This document shows positions 22,119 through 34,163 of a stretch of 64,000 bases of DNA, piece by piece. Positions within the stretch are counted from its first letter, which is position 1; every line of letters begins with the position of its first letter. The DNA lies in NCBI GenBank assembly GCA_020746835.1, contig JAGPNK010000011.1, positions 372,001-436,000 of the forward strand. Direction: 5' to 3'. The stretch is from Stachybotrys elegans (lineage: Eukaryota > Ascomycota > Sordariomycetes > Hypocreales > Stachybotryaceae). The position numbers and the translations under genes are program-made. A model generated the notes under the pieces. The model did not search any database. It was not told the origin of the DNA and worked only from the letters and a program-made list of their open reading frames with translations.

Positions 22119-25100
22119 ATGGCCTCCCGAGGAATTCGCATTGCCATTGATCGAGGCGGCACATTCACAGATGCCTGGGCTGAAGTTCCGGGCAGGAAAG
22201 AGCACATCGTGTTCAAGATCCTCTCTGTCTGTCCCAGCGAATACGACGATGCGCCCACAGAATGCATCCGCCAAATCCTCGAATTAACACAAGGAGTTTC
22301 GATCCCCAAGGGCTCGTTACTGGATCTTGCGCCCATAGAGAGCATTCGCATGGGAACAACTGTAGCGACGAATGCGCTGCTAGAACGCAAGGGTGACCGT
22401 GTCGCGTTCCTCACCACAAAGGGCTTCCGGGATGGGCTCGAGATAGGCAACCAGACGCGACCCGACTTGTTCGACCTGTCCGTGCGTCGTCTGAAGCAGC
22501 TCTATGAGACTGTGGTCGAGGTTGATGAGCGAGTCACTATTGAGGGCTTCAGTGAGGACCCGTATCCGAAGCCGATTGACGTCTCGTCCGACCCTGCACT
22601 GGTCATGGGCCTCACAGGAGAGGTGGTCAGAGTGATGAGGAAGCCCGACCTAGCAGCTGTCCGTGCCGACCTAGAAGAGCTGCAGCGCCAAGGGTTCCGA
22701 AATGTTGCCATCGGCTTCATGCACTCGTATACCTACCCCGAGCATGAGGTCCAGGTCAAGAACCTCGCAGAGGAGATGGGATTCAAGGTCTCCGCCTCGT
22801 CCGTCCTTCAGTCCATGGCCAAGTTTGTGCCTCGCAGCCAGTCCGCTGTCGCCGATGCCTACCTGACGCCCATGACTTACGCCTACCTCGAAAGCTTCCG
22901 AAAGGGCTTCAAGGGCCATCTGGAGGATGAGAGCGCCAACAAACTGCTCATCTCCCAATCCGACGGTGGCTTGACAAGCTGGACCAAGTTTACCGGCCTG
23001 CGAGGCGTCCTCAGCGGTCCTGCCGGTGGTGTTGTCGGACTGGCGAGGACGTGCTACGACCCGAACCAGGGCACCCCGGTGCTCGGCTTCGACATGGGCG
23101 GCACCAGCACTGACGTGGCGCGCTATTCCGGTGCTCTTGAGCACATCTTCGAGAGTACCCTAGCTGAGGTCACCATCCAGACCCCCCAGCTCGACATCAA
23201 CACCGTTGCAGCGGGTGGTGGCTCCATTCTCTCCTGGGACAATGGTCTCCTCAAGGTTGGTCCTCAGAGCGCTGGAGCCAACCCCGGCCCTGCTTGCTAC
23301 GGGAATGGCGGTCCCCTGACGGTAACCGACGCGAATTTCCTGCTTGGTCGCATCATCCCCGATTCTTTTCCTCGCAAGTTGGACCTGGACGTGGTCAAGG
23401 CCAAATTTGCGGCCCTCACCGAGTCTGTCAACAAGGAGAAGGAGGGAGGTGAGCCTTTCACTGTAGAGACTCTGGCCTTGGGCTTCCTCGACATTGCAAA
23501 TGCAACGATGACGCGCCCGATTCGAACGCTTAGTGAAGGCCGTGGCTATGGTGCGGCGAGCCACAACCTGGGCTGCTTTGGAGGCGCTGGAGGTCAACAT
23601 GCAATCTTTGTCGCTCGCGATCTCGGCATCAAGCGAGCAATTATCCCGCGATACTCAAGTATTCTATCCGCCTATGGCATGGCGCTGGCCGACGTTGTCG
23701 TCGAGAACCAGGAACCTGTGGCGCTCGTCTTCTCGGATAAATCGCTGAGCGAGCTCTCGACCAGACTGCAGAACCTGTCGGCACGAGGAGCCCAAGACCT
23801 GGGAAGCCAAGGCTTCGAGGCCGATTCCATTGAGCATGAAAGCTTTCTCAACATGAGATACCAAGGCAGTGACACTTCTCTCATGATAGCCATGCCGGGG
23901 TCGATATCGGAGTTTGGTGCTGCCTTCACCGCGCGACACGCTCAGGAGTTTGGCTTTTCCCAGTCGCGTGATATCCTGGTTGACGATATTCGCGTCCGCA
24001 GCATCGGCAAGTCTCGGGTACTGGATATATCAAGTCCGTTTGAGGATTTGAAGAAGTATGCATCCGCAGACCTCACGCCGGTGCCTTCTCCCATGTTCTC
24101 GCGATCTGTTTTCTACGAGAAGTCTGGGTGGACGGAAACTCGAGTCTTTCAGCTGGATACCATCAGCCCGGGCGTTCATATCACTGGGCCGGCCATGATC
24201 ATTGACAAAACGCAGACCATTGTTGTTGATCATGCTAGTGAAGCTGTTATTCTGCCCGAGCATATCGTCTTGGAAGTCAGCAAGCTCGAGAACAAGAGCG
24301 TCGGCACGGATGCAGTCGACCCGGTTCAGCTGAGTGTTTTTGGCCACCGCTTTATGACTGTTGCAGAGCAGATGGGCCACACCATGGAAAAGACGTCGAT
24401 ATCTGTCAACATCAAAGAGCGGTTGGATTATTCTTGTGCGGTTTTCTCTGCCGACGGCGGCCTAGTCGCGAACGCACCTCACATTCCCAGCCATCTCGGT
24501 TCGATGAGTACTGCCATCGCATACCAGGCTCAACGTTACAAGGCCGGCGAGCTGAAGCCGGGAGACGTCATCATCAGCAACCACCCTCAGGCGGGTGGCA
24601 CGCATCTTCCCGATATCACGACAATTACGCCAGTGTTCAACGAGGATGACAAGGAGATCATCTTCTTCGTCGCAAACAGGGGCCATCATGCCGATGTGGT
24701 AAGAATACGCGTTCCCTCGCACTCACCATTAACTATTCACTAACTTTGCGCGTAGGGTGGTATAGTGCCCGGCTCAATGCCGCCCAACTCGACAGAACTC
24801 TGGCAAGAGGGCGCCTCAATCGAATCGTTCAAGATGATCAAGGAGGGTGTGTTTGATGAGGCTGGCCTAATCCACCACCTATACGACGTTCCCGCATCAT
24901 TCCCCGGCTGCAGCGGCACAAGAACCCTAAGCGACAATATCGCGGATCTCAAAGCGGCCGTGGCTTCTAACCAAAAAGGCATTGAGCTGATCCGGTCGTT
25001 GATTAAAGAATTCAGCTGGCCTATTGTTCAGATGTACATGAAAGCCATTCAAGACAACGCTGCTCAGGCGGTGCGCGAATTGCTCAAGTCATTTGCCACA

Positions 25101-26114
25101 AAGTACAATGGCGTGCTAGAAGCCAGCGAAATGAACGACGACGGCATTGAGTTCAAGCTCAAGGTCACGATCGACAAAGAAACGGGCGAGGCCGTCTTTG
25201 ACTTTACCGGCACAGGTCCTGAACACTCAGGCAATCTGAATGCACCACCTACCTGCTCCTACTCCGTCATCATGTACTGCCTGCGGTCCATGATATCAGC
25301 CGACATCCCGTTGAATCAGGGCTGTCTGCAGCCCATCAAGGTCGTGTGCCCAGAGAACACGATTCTCTCGCCATCCCCAACCGCCGCGACCGTGGGTTGC
25401 ACGACAGAAACGTCTCAGAAGCTGGCCGACCTCATCTTCCGCGCCTTCAACGCAGCCGCCGCGTCGCAAGGCACCATGAACAACTTGTCCTTTGGCTGCG
25501 GCGGCACCGACCCCGTGACGGGCGAGGTCACCAAGGGCTTTGGCTACTACGAAACCATTGCCGGAGGTGCTGGCGCGGGTCCTGGATGGCACGGCGCCAG
25601 CGGCGTTCACACCCACCTTACCAACACACGCATCACGGATCCCGAGATTTTCGAGAAGCGCTACCCAACCATCCTGCACGAGTTCTCCATCCGCAAGGGC
25701 AGTGGCGGCGACGGCTTCTACCGTGGCGGAGATGGCTGCGTCCGCGAGATTGAGTTCCGGTCTCCGTTGCAGGTGTCTGTGCTGACGGACAGGCGAGTCA
25801 CGGCTCCGTACGGGCTCGAAGGCGGCGAGGACGGCAAAAGGGGGCAGAATATCTGGGTGCGCAAGGACCCTGTCACGGGCACCACGAGGCAGGTCTCCCT
25901 AGGGCCGCGAAAGACGACTCACTTCAACGCCGGCGACCGCATTATTATTTTGACGCCTGGAGGTGGTGGTTGGGGTGCCAAGACTCCGGGGAGGAGAGAG
26001 AGCGAGCTGTTGCAATCGTTGGAGAACGGCGTTGGTGATACAAGGAATAGCACGAGATCGCTGATGACGAATGGGACGCTGGCGATGAGGAATAGCATTG
26101 CTACTGGGAACTGA
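22119..26114 (+). CDS. 5-oxoprolinase (ATP-hydrolysing) / hydantoinase family
   Basis: Two exons (22119-24698, 24756-26114) give 1312 residues, the full length of eukaryotic 5-oxoprolinase, which hydrolyses 5-oxo-L-proline to glutamate with ATP. The order is hydantoinase A N-terminal (GIRIAIDRGGTFTDAW), hydantoinase A core (GFDMGGTSTDVARY, AAGGGSILSW, GPACYGNGGPLTVTDANFLLGR), then hydantoinase B (FMTVAEQMGHTMEKTSIS, NRGHHADVGGI, TPGGGGWG). An upstream in-frame ATG at 22047 exists, but the one at 22119 has a stronger context (CACCATGG) and starts directly at the conserved domain. The enzyme is expected to be cytosolic. It stands divergent from a Zn2Cys6 regulator. The family also includes hydantoin-cleaving enzymes, so substrate is likely but not certain. 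Confidence 0.94.
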
Positions 26115-27342
26115 GAATGGTTATAAAGTGTATCATGGGTTCAAACGATCTATTTAATTAAGAAGCTTACATTTAGTCGAAATGACAATCAGCATTCCAA
26201 CCCAAAGTCTTTTGGTAATTCACAGGAAGAGGCACAAGGTCTTGTTTCGACACTGGGCATGTTGAGGTAGCATTCGCCGGTCTTCGAGTGGTTCTCCCAT
26301 CGGCCGAGAGCGGACTAGGCACCTAATCATAGGCCACCAGGCAATATTCTTCGGGCTAATGTCCTCAGTGGCAAGCTCGGATTGCGCTCGAGCTCAGGTC
26401 CGGTTACTCGAGGCACGGCATGGGCCGGGGGGCGATTCCTTCATCTCTCCTTCGATCGGCGCCCTGGGTTTAGTATTTAAAAGGATGGAATGTTACTTGG
26501 ACGGCTACACCGTGCTGGCACCGCGCAGGCACGTTACCATCATGTTGCCAGACATCAATGACCACAAGCATCACGAGCCCATAGGTGCATCGAGAGATGT
26601 TGCATCGAGGTATGTGAGCAAACTGCATCAAGTGTCATATGACTACCCCTGTTATGCAAGATAAGCATCAAGTTCGCAGGGCGAAGTGACCAGCTCGTTG
26701 CCTGGGCTGTCAGCAGACTGTTGAATGGGCCGCTTCATCGTAAAGGCGTTATATCCCGCCCAGCATCCCCTCGCTTTCACTCTTGTGGCCCGGGATCCAG
26801 CCTCGCCATTGGCCCTTCTAGTATCATATCACTGGGGAGTGGCGAAATGTACCCGAGGAAGCGCTTGCATGCAGCTCGCATGAAAAGTTCAATCCAGGGG
26901 ATATTGGGGGCACGGGCACAAGTCATCTTTCTCGCATCGACTCGAGTAATTCGTACCTCACAACTTCGGTAAAGAATTGCCCTGGGGGTCTGAGATCAGG
27001 GGATCGGGATCAGAATAGTCGGTAAACCGATATCTAGGCCATTGCATTGTGTGAACCGGCCCAACAGTACAGTTCATGTAACAATATGGCTTCCTTTGCT
27101 TTTCAACCGCTACAACAGCTGGGTACCTCTTCATCCTTATCGCGACTCTGGTCACAAGATGCTGGGGAAGCTGGAAAACAGGGGTTATGAACATCTTGCT
27201 GCATCCAGACTGACAGGCTCGCTTTCGCTTCGTATCTTACACTGGAGTCAGGGTCAGCATCCACCAACCATGAATACAGTAAGCAGAATTCAGCAGGTAT
27301 GGTATTTCGATAATGCCAAATCAGAGGAGATGATGAGGTTCC
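26115..27342. other. intergenic, no gene seen
   Basis: About 1.2 kb between the 5-oxoprolinase stop and the N-acetyltransferase ORF, both on the plus strand. A 101-codon frame at 26359-26664 and a 114-codon frame at 27042-27386 show no family features. The distal part should hold the N-acetyltransferase promoter. No repeats or RNA genes recognised. Confidence 0.5.
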
Positions 27343-28608
27343 ATGTCGTTTATGCAACAGCTGCCCCGATATGTGTTGAAGTTTGATCTGGCCTACCCGC
27401 TACGTACTCATTTGTTGTTATATGAGAGTCAAGAACTCTCCATGTCAGTCATGATGCAGCCTACAGCAAGCAGACTAACAGCAAATATGCTCCTCTCCCA
27501 CCTTTGTCTCCGATCCAGGGCCTTCCCTCCCTTCTCCGCATCCAATCGATTCATCAGCACAACACGAACCCTGAGCAGCAACCGGCCTAAATATACCGAC
27601 CTACAAGTGGCTCAATACTTTGATCGTATCCACCTCGCCACCTCGCAGCGCATCTTCTCCGTTGACTCTCTTACCTCGGCCGAAAAGCTAGCCTACCTCA
27701 CCCTCCTTAAGAAACACCATCTCGTTGCCGTACCCTACGAAAACCTTCAGGCCCATTATTCCTGGCACAAGGGTTTGGGTGTGTCGCCGACACGTCTTTT
27801 TCGCAAGATTGTCGGCCACGGTCGTGGCGGCTGGTGTTTCGAGACGAACCAGTTCCTCAACACGGTTCTTATATCACTCGGATTCGACGCCGTTCTTGCC
27901 GGCTCGCGTGTTTTTGAGCCCTTGAATAATAGATACGGTGGTCTCATACATTGCGTCAACCTAGTCGACATCGACGGCGTACAGTACATGCTCGACGTAG
28001 GCTTTGGTGGATACGGCCCGCCGCGCCCCATTCCGCTGCTCGAGGAGCCGGAGCTCATGTCGGCGATCGGAACTAAAACCCTACAGCACGTAGGACCTCG
28101 AGCGGAGATGCGACTAGTTAGGCAGGCGATTCCGCAGCAGCTGGATCAGAATAGGCGACTGTGGGTATATCAGTTTCGGCCTGACGCCTCTCAGGATTGG
28201 ATGTCCATGTGTTGTTTCAACGCAGAGTTCGAGTTCTTGCCCGAGGATATAGAGATTCTCAACACACATGGAATGAGCCGGACATGTTTTGCGTCGCGCG
28301 AACTGCTAATTCAGCGATTCACGACCTCGAACGAGCGACTGGATGCCCCGGGGTCAAGGAACATGGAGAAGACCATGGATGGTGAGCTTGATGGGTCCCT
28401 TGTGCTGTATCAGAACAGATTGAAGTGGCGCAAGGAAGGTGATCTGAAGCTGGATCTCAAGTTCAAGAATGAAACGGAACGTGTTGAAGCTCTCGAGCAC
28501 TTTTTCGGCATTGTCCTTGAAGACGAAGAACGTGAGGGTATTCGGGGCACTGTCGGCGAGATTAGAGAGTCTTGGTTTCAAGCAGCATTCAATAGCGAAA
28601 GCATATAG
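27343..28608 (+). CDS. arylamine N-acetyltransferase
   Basis: The open frame encodes up to 421 residues. Later in-frame ATGs at 27442 and 27487 are equally plausible starts. The catalytic Cys lies in GRGGWCFETN, the His in YGGLIHCVNL and the Asp in MLDVGFGGYGP, the complete Cys-His-Asp triad of NAT enzymes, which acetylate arylamines and hydrazines from acetyl-CoA or malonyl-CoA. The conserved AVPYENLQ also fits. The segment from the third ATG (MLLSHLCLRSRAFPPFSASN) is rich in Arg and Ser and lacks acidic residues, as in mitochondrial presequences. That would be unusual, because fungal NATs are mostly cytosolic. In Fusarium, NAT homologs detoxify plant benzoxazolinones. No sign here shows the same role. 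Confidence 0.9.
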   Translation: MSFMQQLPRYVLKFDLAYPLRTHLLLYESQELSMSVMMQPTASRLTANMLLSHLCLRSRAFPPFSASNRFISTTRTLSSNRPKYTDLQVAQYFDRIHLATSQRIFSVDSLTSAEKLAYLTLLKKHHLVAVPYENLQAHYSWHKGLGVSPTRLFRKIVGHGRGGWCFETNQFLNTVLISLGFDAVLAGSRVFEPLNNRYGGLIHCVNLVDIDGVQYMLDVGFGGYGPPRPIPLLEEPELMSAIGTKTLQHVGPRAEMRLVRQAIPQQLDQNRRLWVYQFRPDASQDWMSMCCFNAEFEFLPEDIEILNTHGMSRTCFASRELLIQRFTTSNERLDAPGSRNMEKTMDGELDGSLVLYQNRLKWRKEGDLKLDLKFKNETERVEALEHFFGIVLEDEEREGIRGTVGEIRESWFQAAFNSESI

Positions 28609-29837
28609 ACGCCTTATAGTACAAGAAGAATAAGTATGGCCTCTAAGCAGGACATATGACTGTTGTTGTCATTGTTATTAACGTCCATAACCCGGAGAAT
28701 CAAGGACTTATATTGTTGCACCACCATATCATCTCCTCAAGGTTGGCTAAGTCCGGCGCACACAGAGCCAGCCAACAATATTGTAATCTTCATCTTATGA
28801 ACACAAATCTAAAGCAGTGAAAGAGAATAATTTTATTAATTCGCACAACGTCCTATGTACAGGAATATATACTCTTCCCCAGAGCCCGCAATTTCTGCAA
28901 AGCAGCAGCTGGTTTAGTTCTCATCCATTGCCAGTTTCTCCCGTCTCAGTCCTCAGTAGAAGCAAAGTCTAGGGGCACCCACAGTCACCGGCCCTGTCCA
29001 CCGAGACCCTATACCGAACCATGCTTTGCGCTTATGCCATAGGAAGGCACGAGCCCCATTCTAGCGATATCAGACAAAGCCAACCATTCAGTACTACAAG
29101 CACGCATGACCAAAGTTTCACATGAACGATCATGTCCTTCCTCCTAAAAAAACCTGTCTCAGTCAAGAATCAATTCATCCACCAGACAAACCAGGACAGC
29201 TGTAATTTGCTAACACAGTGATTCTAGAACTGGCCATGTTGATCATCAACTCTCTGTCCCGTTAAATCTGGCAATGAGAGGCTGTTTAGCCACTCCTCTC
29301 AATAATATCTTTAGTCACGGCCTGGCGCCAGGTCATTACACATTCTCCCAGCTTTCTATTCCCCAATAATGGAGGTTCCATAGAGCAGAACTTCGCTATA
29401 TTGCCAACCATCATAGTTGTCATAACTCTAGGGCAATATTTGCTTCGTCTTTGATCCTCAACATCATATTCCAGCGATTTCTCTACTCTACTAGAAGGAC
29501 TGATTTCTGCTGAGGAAGATTTCGGGCGTTGTAAACCGATCTTGGAGCCAGTCCCCTGAAGGTTAGCTTAACACCGTGACGTTTGGTCATGAGCCAAGGG
29601 CTCTCTAATGAGTTGCAATTTAGAACCCCCTGGTAGTAACCGAATGTTGTTCACATCCACGTTGCCACAGCATCCACCCAAACTTTTAGGTCATCTCCAT
29701 CTTCTCCTTTTCATCAACTTCAATCTACTTCTTCTTGCTTTCCTCCCAATATAGTCAACCAGGGTCTCTGTAGCAGCCCGCCTTCGCGCTTAATATCCAG
29801 ACTTTGTTTCAAGAAATCACCGCAGACCAGCCAGACC
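28609..29837. other. intergenic, no gene seen
   Basis: About 1.2 kb on the 3' side of the N-acetyltransferase and the 5' side of the RNase H gene. No frame of over 60 codons is present apart from a minus-strand overlap at the right edge. It is AT-rich and has pyrimidine tracts from 29690 to 29750 upstream of the RNase H start, typical of fungal core promoters. Confidence 0.5.
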
Positions 29838-30572
29838 ATGATTCGCCCTTGCTCAACGCTTCCAAACCCCGCCACCATGCCTCTTGAGACGCACGTCTGT
29901 TCTAGGCGCCATGGTGAGCCAAACCACGACTTTGCTGTTCGGAGATTCGAGCCTAAATCACTCTTTGGCTCGGGTGTAGATCTCGACAGCATTGAGGTGC
30001 CAAGTGATGACGGTCGGTTCACCTACGTGGCATGTGGCAACGAGAAACGTTGTGTCTATTGCGGTGGCCGCCCTGCGCATGTACACTCTATAATCGTTGC
30101 GGTGGATGGCGCATGCAAAGGCAACGGAAAACCCGGCGCAAGGGCTTCCGTTGGGGTCTTTGTTGGTCCGTCATCGAAATACAATAAATTCGAAGCACTT
30201 TCTGCTGAGTTTCAGACGAATCAAGTGGCTGAGTTGCGGGCTGGAATTGTTGCACTTGAACTTGTGCGGGCAATGAAAATTGATCTCGATGTGCCAGGAT
30301 TGAACGAGGTGGTGATTAAGTCGGATTCGGACTATCTAGTCAAGGGAATGACTGATTGGGTATTCAAATGGACAGCCAACAGTTACCGTACTTCCAAGGG
30401 GGTTGCAGTCACGAACGCTGCATTGTTCAAAACGCTCAACCAGTCGGTCAAAGACCTGAACAACGACAATATCAAGGTTTCGTTCTGGCATGTGCCACGA
30501 AGTCAGAACAAGGAGGCTGACCAGCTCGCAAATCGGGCGTTTGGGGCTGATATGGCGCCTCCCGGTATATAG
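29838..30572 (+). CDS. RNase H-like domain protein
   Basis: A single exon encodes 244 residues. An RNase H fold occupies about residues 84-236. The metal-binding acidic residues are Asp-90 (IIVAVDGACKGNGKPGA), Glu-132 (QTNQVAELRAG), Asp-163 (VIKSDSDYLVKG) and Asp-228 (NKEADQLAN), all in the expected order, so it is probably an active RNA:DNA hybrid nuclease. The first 80 residues are not a hybrid-binding domain of the RNase H1 type. They contain a CxxC pair (CVYC, 72-75) and scattered Cys. The length fits the group of short fungal RNase H proteins often found near HET genes or in accessory regions. It is not part of a retroelement here: no reverse transcriptase remnant flanks it. Confidence 0.87.
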   Translation: MIRPCSTLPNPATMPLETHVCSRRHGEPNHDFAVRRFEPKSLFGSGVDLDSIEVPSDDGRFTYVACGNEKRCVYCGGRPAHVHSIIVAVDGACKGNGKPGARASVGVFVGPSSKYNKFEALSAEFQTNQVAELRAGIVALELVRAMKIDLDVPGLNEVVIKSDSDYLVKGMTDWVFKWTANSYRTSKGVAVTNAALFKTLNQSVKDLNNDNIKVSFWHVPRSQNKEADQLANRAFGADMAPPGI

Positions 30573-31264
30573 CCATACCGCCCAACACTTGCAAGACTGG
30601 TAATTCGCGTGTCGTCACTTGCGTCAGTGGTCCATTTTCCATCTACCGGGAGTGAATAATTATAATACCCTGCTCTAGGCAATGAATACCTGCAACGCCT
30701 CTTGATACTCGCATGACTTGATGTGGGAGTGAGGCAGACGAACATCCGAGGTGGGTCGGGCGTTGCGGGGAGATGCAGAGCGGGGATAGAGCAATTACAC
30801 GTGGGCTTGACAAAAGTTCATCAAAGCCTGGATTTGGCTCTCTTTTCGATAAGGTCCGTGATGGATTTTTGTAGATCGACAGCATCTCGACGCGGGATAA
30901 ACGGCGTCTGCGGCCAATCACGCCATACGCAGTCAAGCTTTTCGGAAGTGCGGCAGACAGGGGTTGCGAAAGAGCATGTGCCGATTCCCGAAAGCTGGCT
31001 GAATACCCCAATCAGAGACGGATGTAGCCAGGACATCCTTGCTAGTGATATCACGGTTTGCCAAAGTGCACACAATCACCTTCTGAAAGCAGCTCTAGTT
31101 GTTTGCTGCTTAGCGACATTGGATGATTGGTGTTCGTGTCTTGACGGCTAGACAGGAGGGCGGCGCGGGTATAAGATGATCAGGGCAACGAGGTGTTGGC
31201 CCATGTGCAGCACCACCTCTCGTCGATTTATCTGCTGGTGGCTTCATTGAGGGCAATCAAGATC
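30573..31264. other. intergenic, promoter of the sedolisin
   Basis: About 690 bp. A 142-codon plus-strand frame at 30723-31151 and a 122-codon minus-strand frame overlap each other and lack recognisable motifs, so neither is called. The region should contain the promoter of the sedolisin gene. Confidence 0.5.
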
Positions 31265-33331
31265 ATGGGACTTCTCAAATATGTTGGCGCGGTGCTCGCA
31301 GCACATTCTGCGTTTGCACTCCCCACTCATGATCAACGCCAGTACGAGGTCAAGGAGACGCACATCCTTCCCAAGAGGTGGCAGAATCTTGGCCGTGCAC
31401 CAGCTGATCGCATCATCGATTTGCAAATCGGTGTGAGGCAAGGCAACTTTGAGGAGCTCGAAAAGCGCCTGTACGAGGGTATGACCTAGCTCTTCATGCG
31501 CCGTGTTGCCTTTGCTTGGATGAGATTGGATAGCATGGCTAATTCGTACTCCCAGTGTCCCATCCTGACCATCCCAGCTATGGCAAGCACCTCACACAAG
31601 ACGATGTCAATGAATTGGTTAAGCCAGACGAGGAGACCTTGGAGCTTGTGCTCGAATGGCTTCGGGAACACGACATTGTTCCTGCTTCATATAGTAGCGC
31701 CAAGGATTGGATTATGGTGTCTCTCCCCGTGAGCAAAGTGGAGCGGCTGTTGGACACCAAGTATCATATATTCGAGCACGAGAATGGCAACCAAGCCGTT
31801 CGTACTTTGGAATGGTCGCTCCCTGCTCATTTGCACGAGCATATTGAAACGATTCAGCCTACGACTTCCTTCTTCCGCGCCCACGCCCAAGGAGTCGATC
31901 ATGTTGTTGACGACGTTACAGCAGCGGTCAGCTCCATGGCGACGCACAAACAAGCCGGTGGGGATGAAATCAGCAAACTCTGCAACGTCAGCTCCGTCAC
32001 TCCTCAGTGCTTTGAGACCCTGTATAAAACCAAGGGCTATCAGGTCAGGGCTGCTGGGAAGAACCAGGTTGGGTTCACAAACTATCTGGGAGAACACCCC
32101 ATTCGATCCGACTTGGCCCTGTTCTTGTCGCGCTTCCGTCCTTATGCCGTCTCCGTTGCCCAGACGTTCAAGCAGTTTGTGATTGCCGACGGTCCAGGAG
32201 ATGGTCCGCTACTGCCCGGAGACTTATCAGACGGGACGAGCAAAGAAGCGAACTTGGATGTCCAAGCGATTTCTGGAATCAACTGGGGCACTCCGTTATT
32301 TAGCTACTCGACAGGCGGCAGGTAAGAACAAACAAGCCCAAGCCATGATCAACCTATACTCTAACACGGCCACAGTCCACCATTCGATCCCAGTGCCTCA
32401 ACACCCGACAATACCAATGAGCCTTACCTGGTCTGGGTTAATTGGCTCTTGGACCAGAAGTCATTCCCCCAAGTCATTTCCACCTCTTATTCGGATGACG
32501 AACAGACCGTCCCAAGGTCTTATGCGGAGCGCGTTTGCAAACAGTTTGCCGCAGTTGGTGCTCGAGGCACCACCTTGTTGTTCGCCAGCGGCGATTTCGG
32601 CGTCGGATCATTTGATCCTGACGAGTGCATCAGCAACGATGGGAAGAACACGACCAAGTTCTTGCCCAACTTTCCCCCATCGGTTAGTACACGCTCTTCT
32701 CAACGACTGCCCCTGAACGGCCTTTCCTATCGTCACGTTTCTCCGGGAAGAAAGCTAACGCAAGCAGTGCCCTTACGTCACGGTTGTTGGAGCCACCAAG
32801 GAGTTCTCCCCTGAGGTGGTCGCCTGGCGTCCTGAGTTCACAGGGCCTGACGGAGTCCACCACGGCAACTGGTCATCCGGGAGTGGCTTTAGCAATTATT
32901 TCAGCACCCCATCCTACCAGAAGAAGGAGGTCGCAAAGTACGTCAAGGGCCTGCATGGCAAGCATGACGGGCTCTACAACAAGCATGGAAGAGGGTACCC
33001 TGACATCTCAGCCCAAGGGTTCTACTTTTCCTACTTCTGGAATGGCACCGAGGGCGTTATCAGCGGTACAAGCGCCAGCACCCCGCTCACCGCCGGCATC
33101 ATCTCGCTTGTCAACGATGCCCTCCTAGCATCCGGCAAGCCTGCACTAGGTTTTCTCAATCCTTGGCTATATGCAAAGGGACACAAGGGCTTTACGGATA
33201 TCACCATCGGAACTCCGTATGGTTGTGGTACCGACGGATTTCCCGCAACCAAGGGCTGGGATCCTGTCACTGGGTTTGGAACTCCCGACTTCCCAAAGCT
33301 GGTCAAGGTGGCTGGAGGAAAGCTTCACTGA
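31265..33331 (+). CDS. sedolisin family (S53) secreted serine-carboxyl peptidase
   Basis: Four exons (31265-31478, 31556-32321, 32376-32682, 32768-33331) give 616 residues. A signal peptide (MGLLKYVGAVLAAHSAFA) precedes a pro-domain of about 180 residues of the pro-kumamolisin type (HPDHPSYGKHLTQDDV). The catalytic Glu and Asp are in EANLDVQ (about residues 302 and 306), the oxyanion Asp in FASGDFGV and the nucleophilic Ser in SGTSAS (about 531). The C-terminal calcium-site Asps are in FTDIT and GWDPVTGFG. It should be secreted and active at acidic pH as a tripeptidyl- or endopeptidase. The ATG at 31265 is chosen because it starts the signal peptide. Confidence 0.93.
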
Positions 33332-34163
33332 TGGCATGCGTACGTGGCGGTGTGTTTAGTATAAAGATTCTCATTGGCTCAATTGGACATCTATTTTTGG
33401 CCGACGTGGGCATGGTCCCTTTAGAGTGTTACACATTTGCCGCTATCTTGAAGTCCCGAGATCTGGATCTCGTAGATGGTTTGTCTCAGCTTGAGTGTGG
33501 TGACAAGGATGTCGAGTAGGTGCGTCAAACGACTCCACAATTGCGCCTGGTCCAGAAGCAGCCTCAGATATACTCCAAAGTGTTTCATGCACGTTGATAC
33601 TAAATCTAGATGTCTCACTCGAGGGTCGTGCTGCTCAAACAACAGATGTGCAAGCATCTACATCTTTCGTGTGGAGGATGCCCGAAAATTGTAGTGCGTA
33701 GTGCTATTCATACGGCTTGACTTGTCTAGGTACATTGCTCCCCGGTAGAATCCCTTGCCGAGCCAATAGAACCCTATCTCCCGCCGCATTCTCTTTCCTC
33801 GCCATGTCTGTACCAAGATGACTGCCGTTTCCTTCCGTCCTAGGCCCCGCGGCGGATGTGTAACAATGGCCAATCAGTGTGGTTCTTGGGGCAGGCAAAT
33901 GCTATATTAGGACTAGAGTCGTAGCAGGAGAAACCGTACAGGTAGCACTACTTTTTTGTAATATTCGTACCGAAACTTGTTAAGCAAGGGAATAAAGGGC
34001 AACCATGTTGCATGAAATTGCCAGTGCGCGCCTCTATATCAAACCAATGAGTGTGAGAATTAGAAATTGTCGATCCAATTGCGCCTCCCAAATCACGCTC
34101 TCTGCCAAGAGGGAAAGAAAGGAGTGCAAGAAAGAAAGGAAGAAAGAAAATGGAGGAGAGAGG
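33332..34163. other. intergenic between convergent genes
   Basis: About 830 bp between the sedolisin stop and the simple repeats at the 3' end of the TDT transporter gene. Frames of 60-78 codons overlap on both strands without family features. Purine-rich sequence starts at about 34110. Confidence 0.5.
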
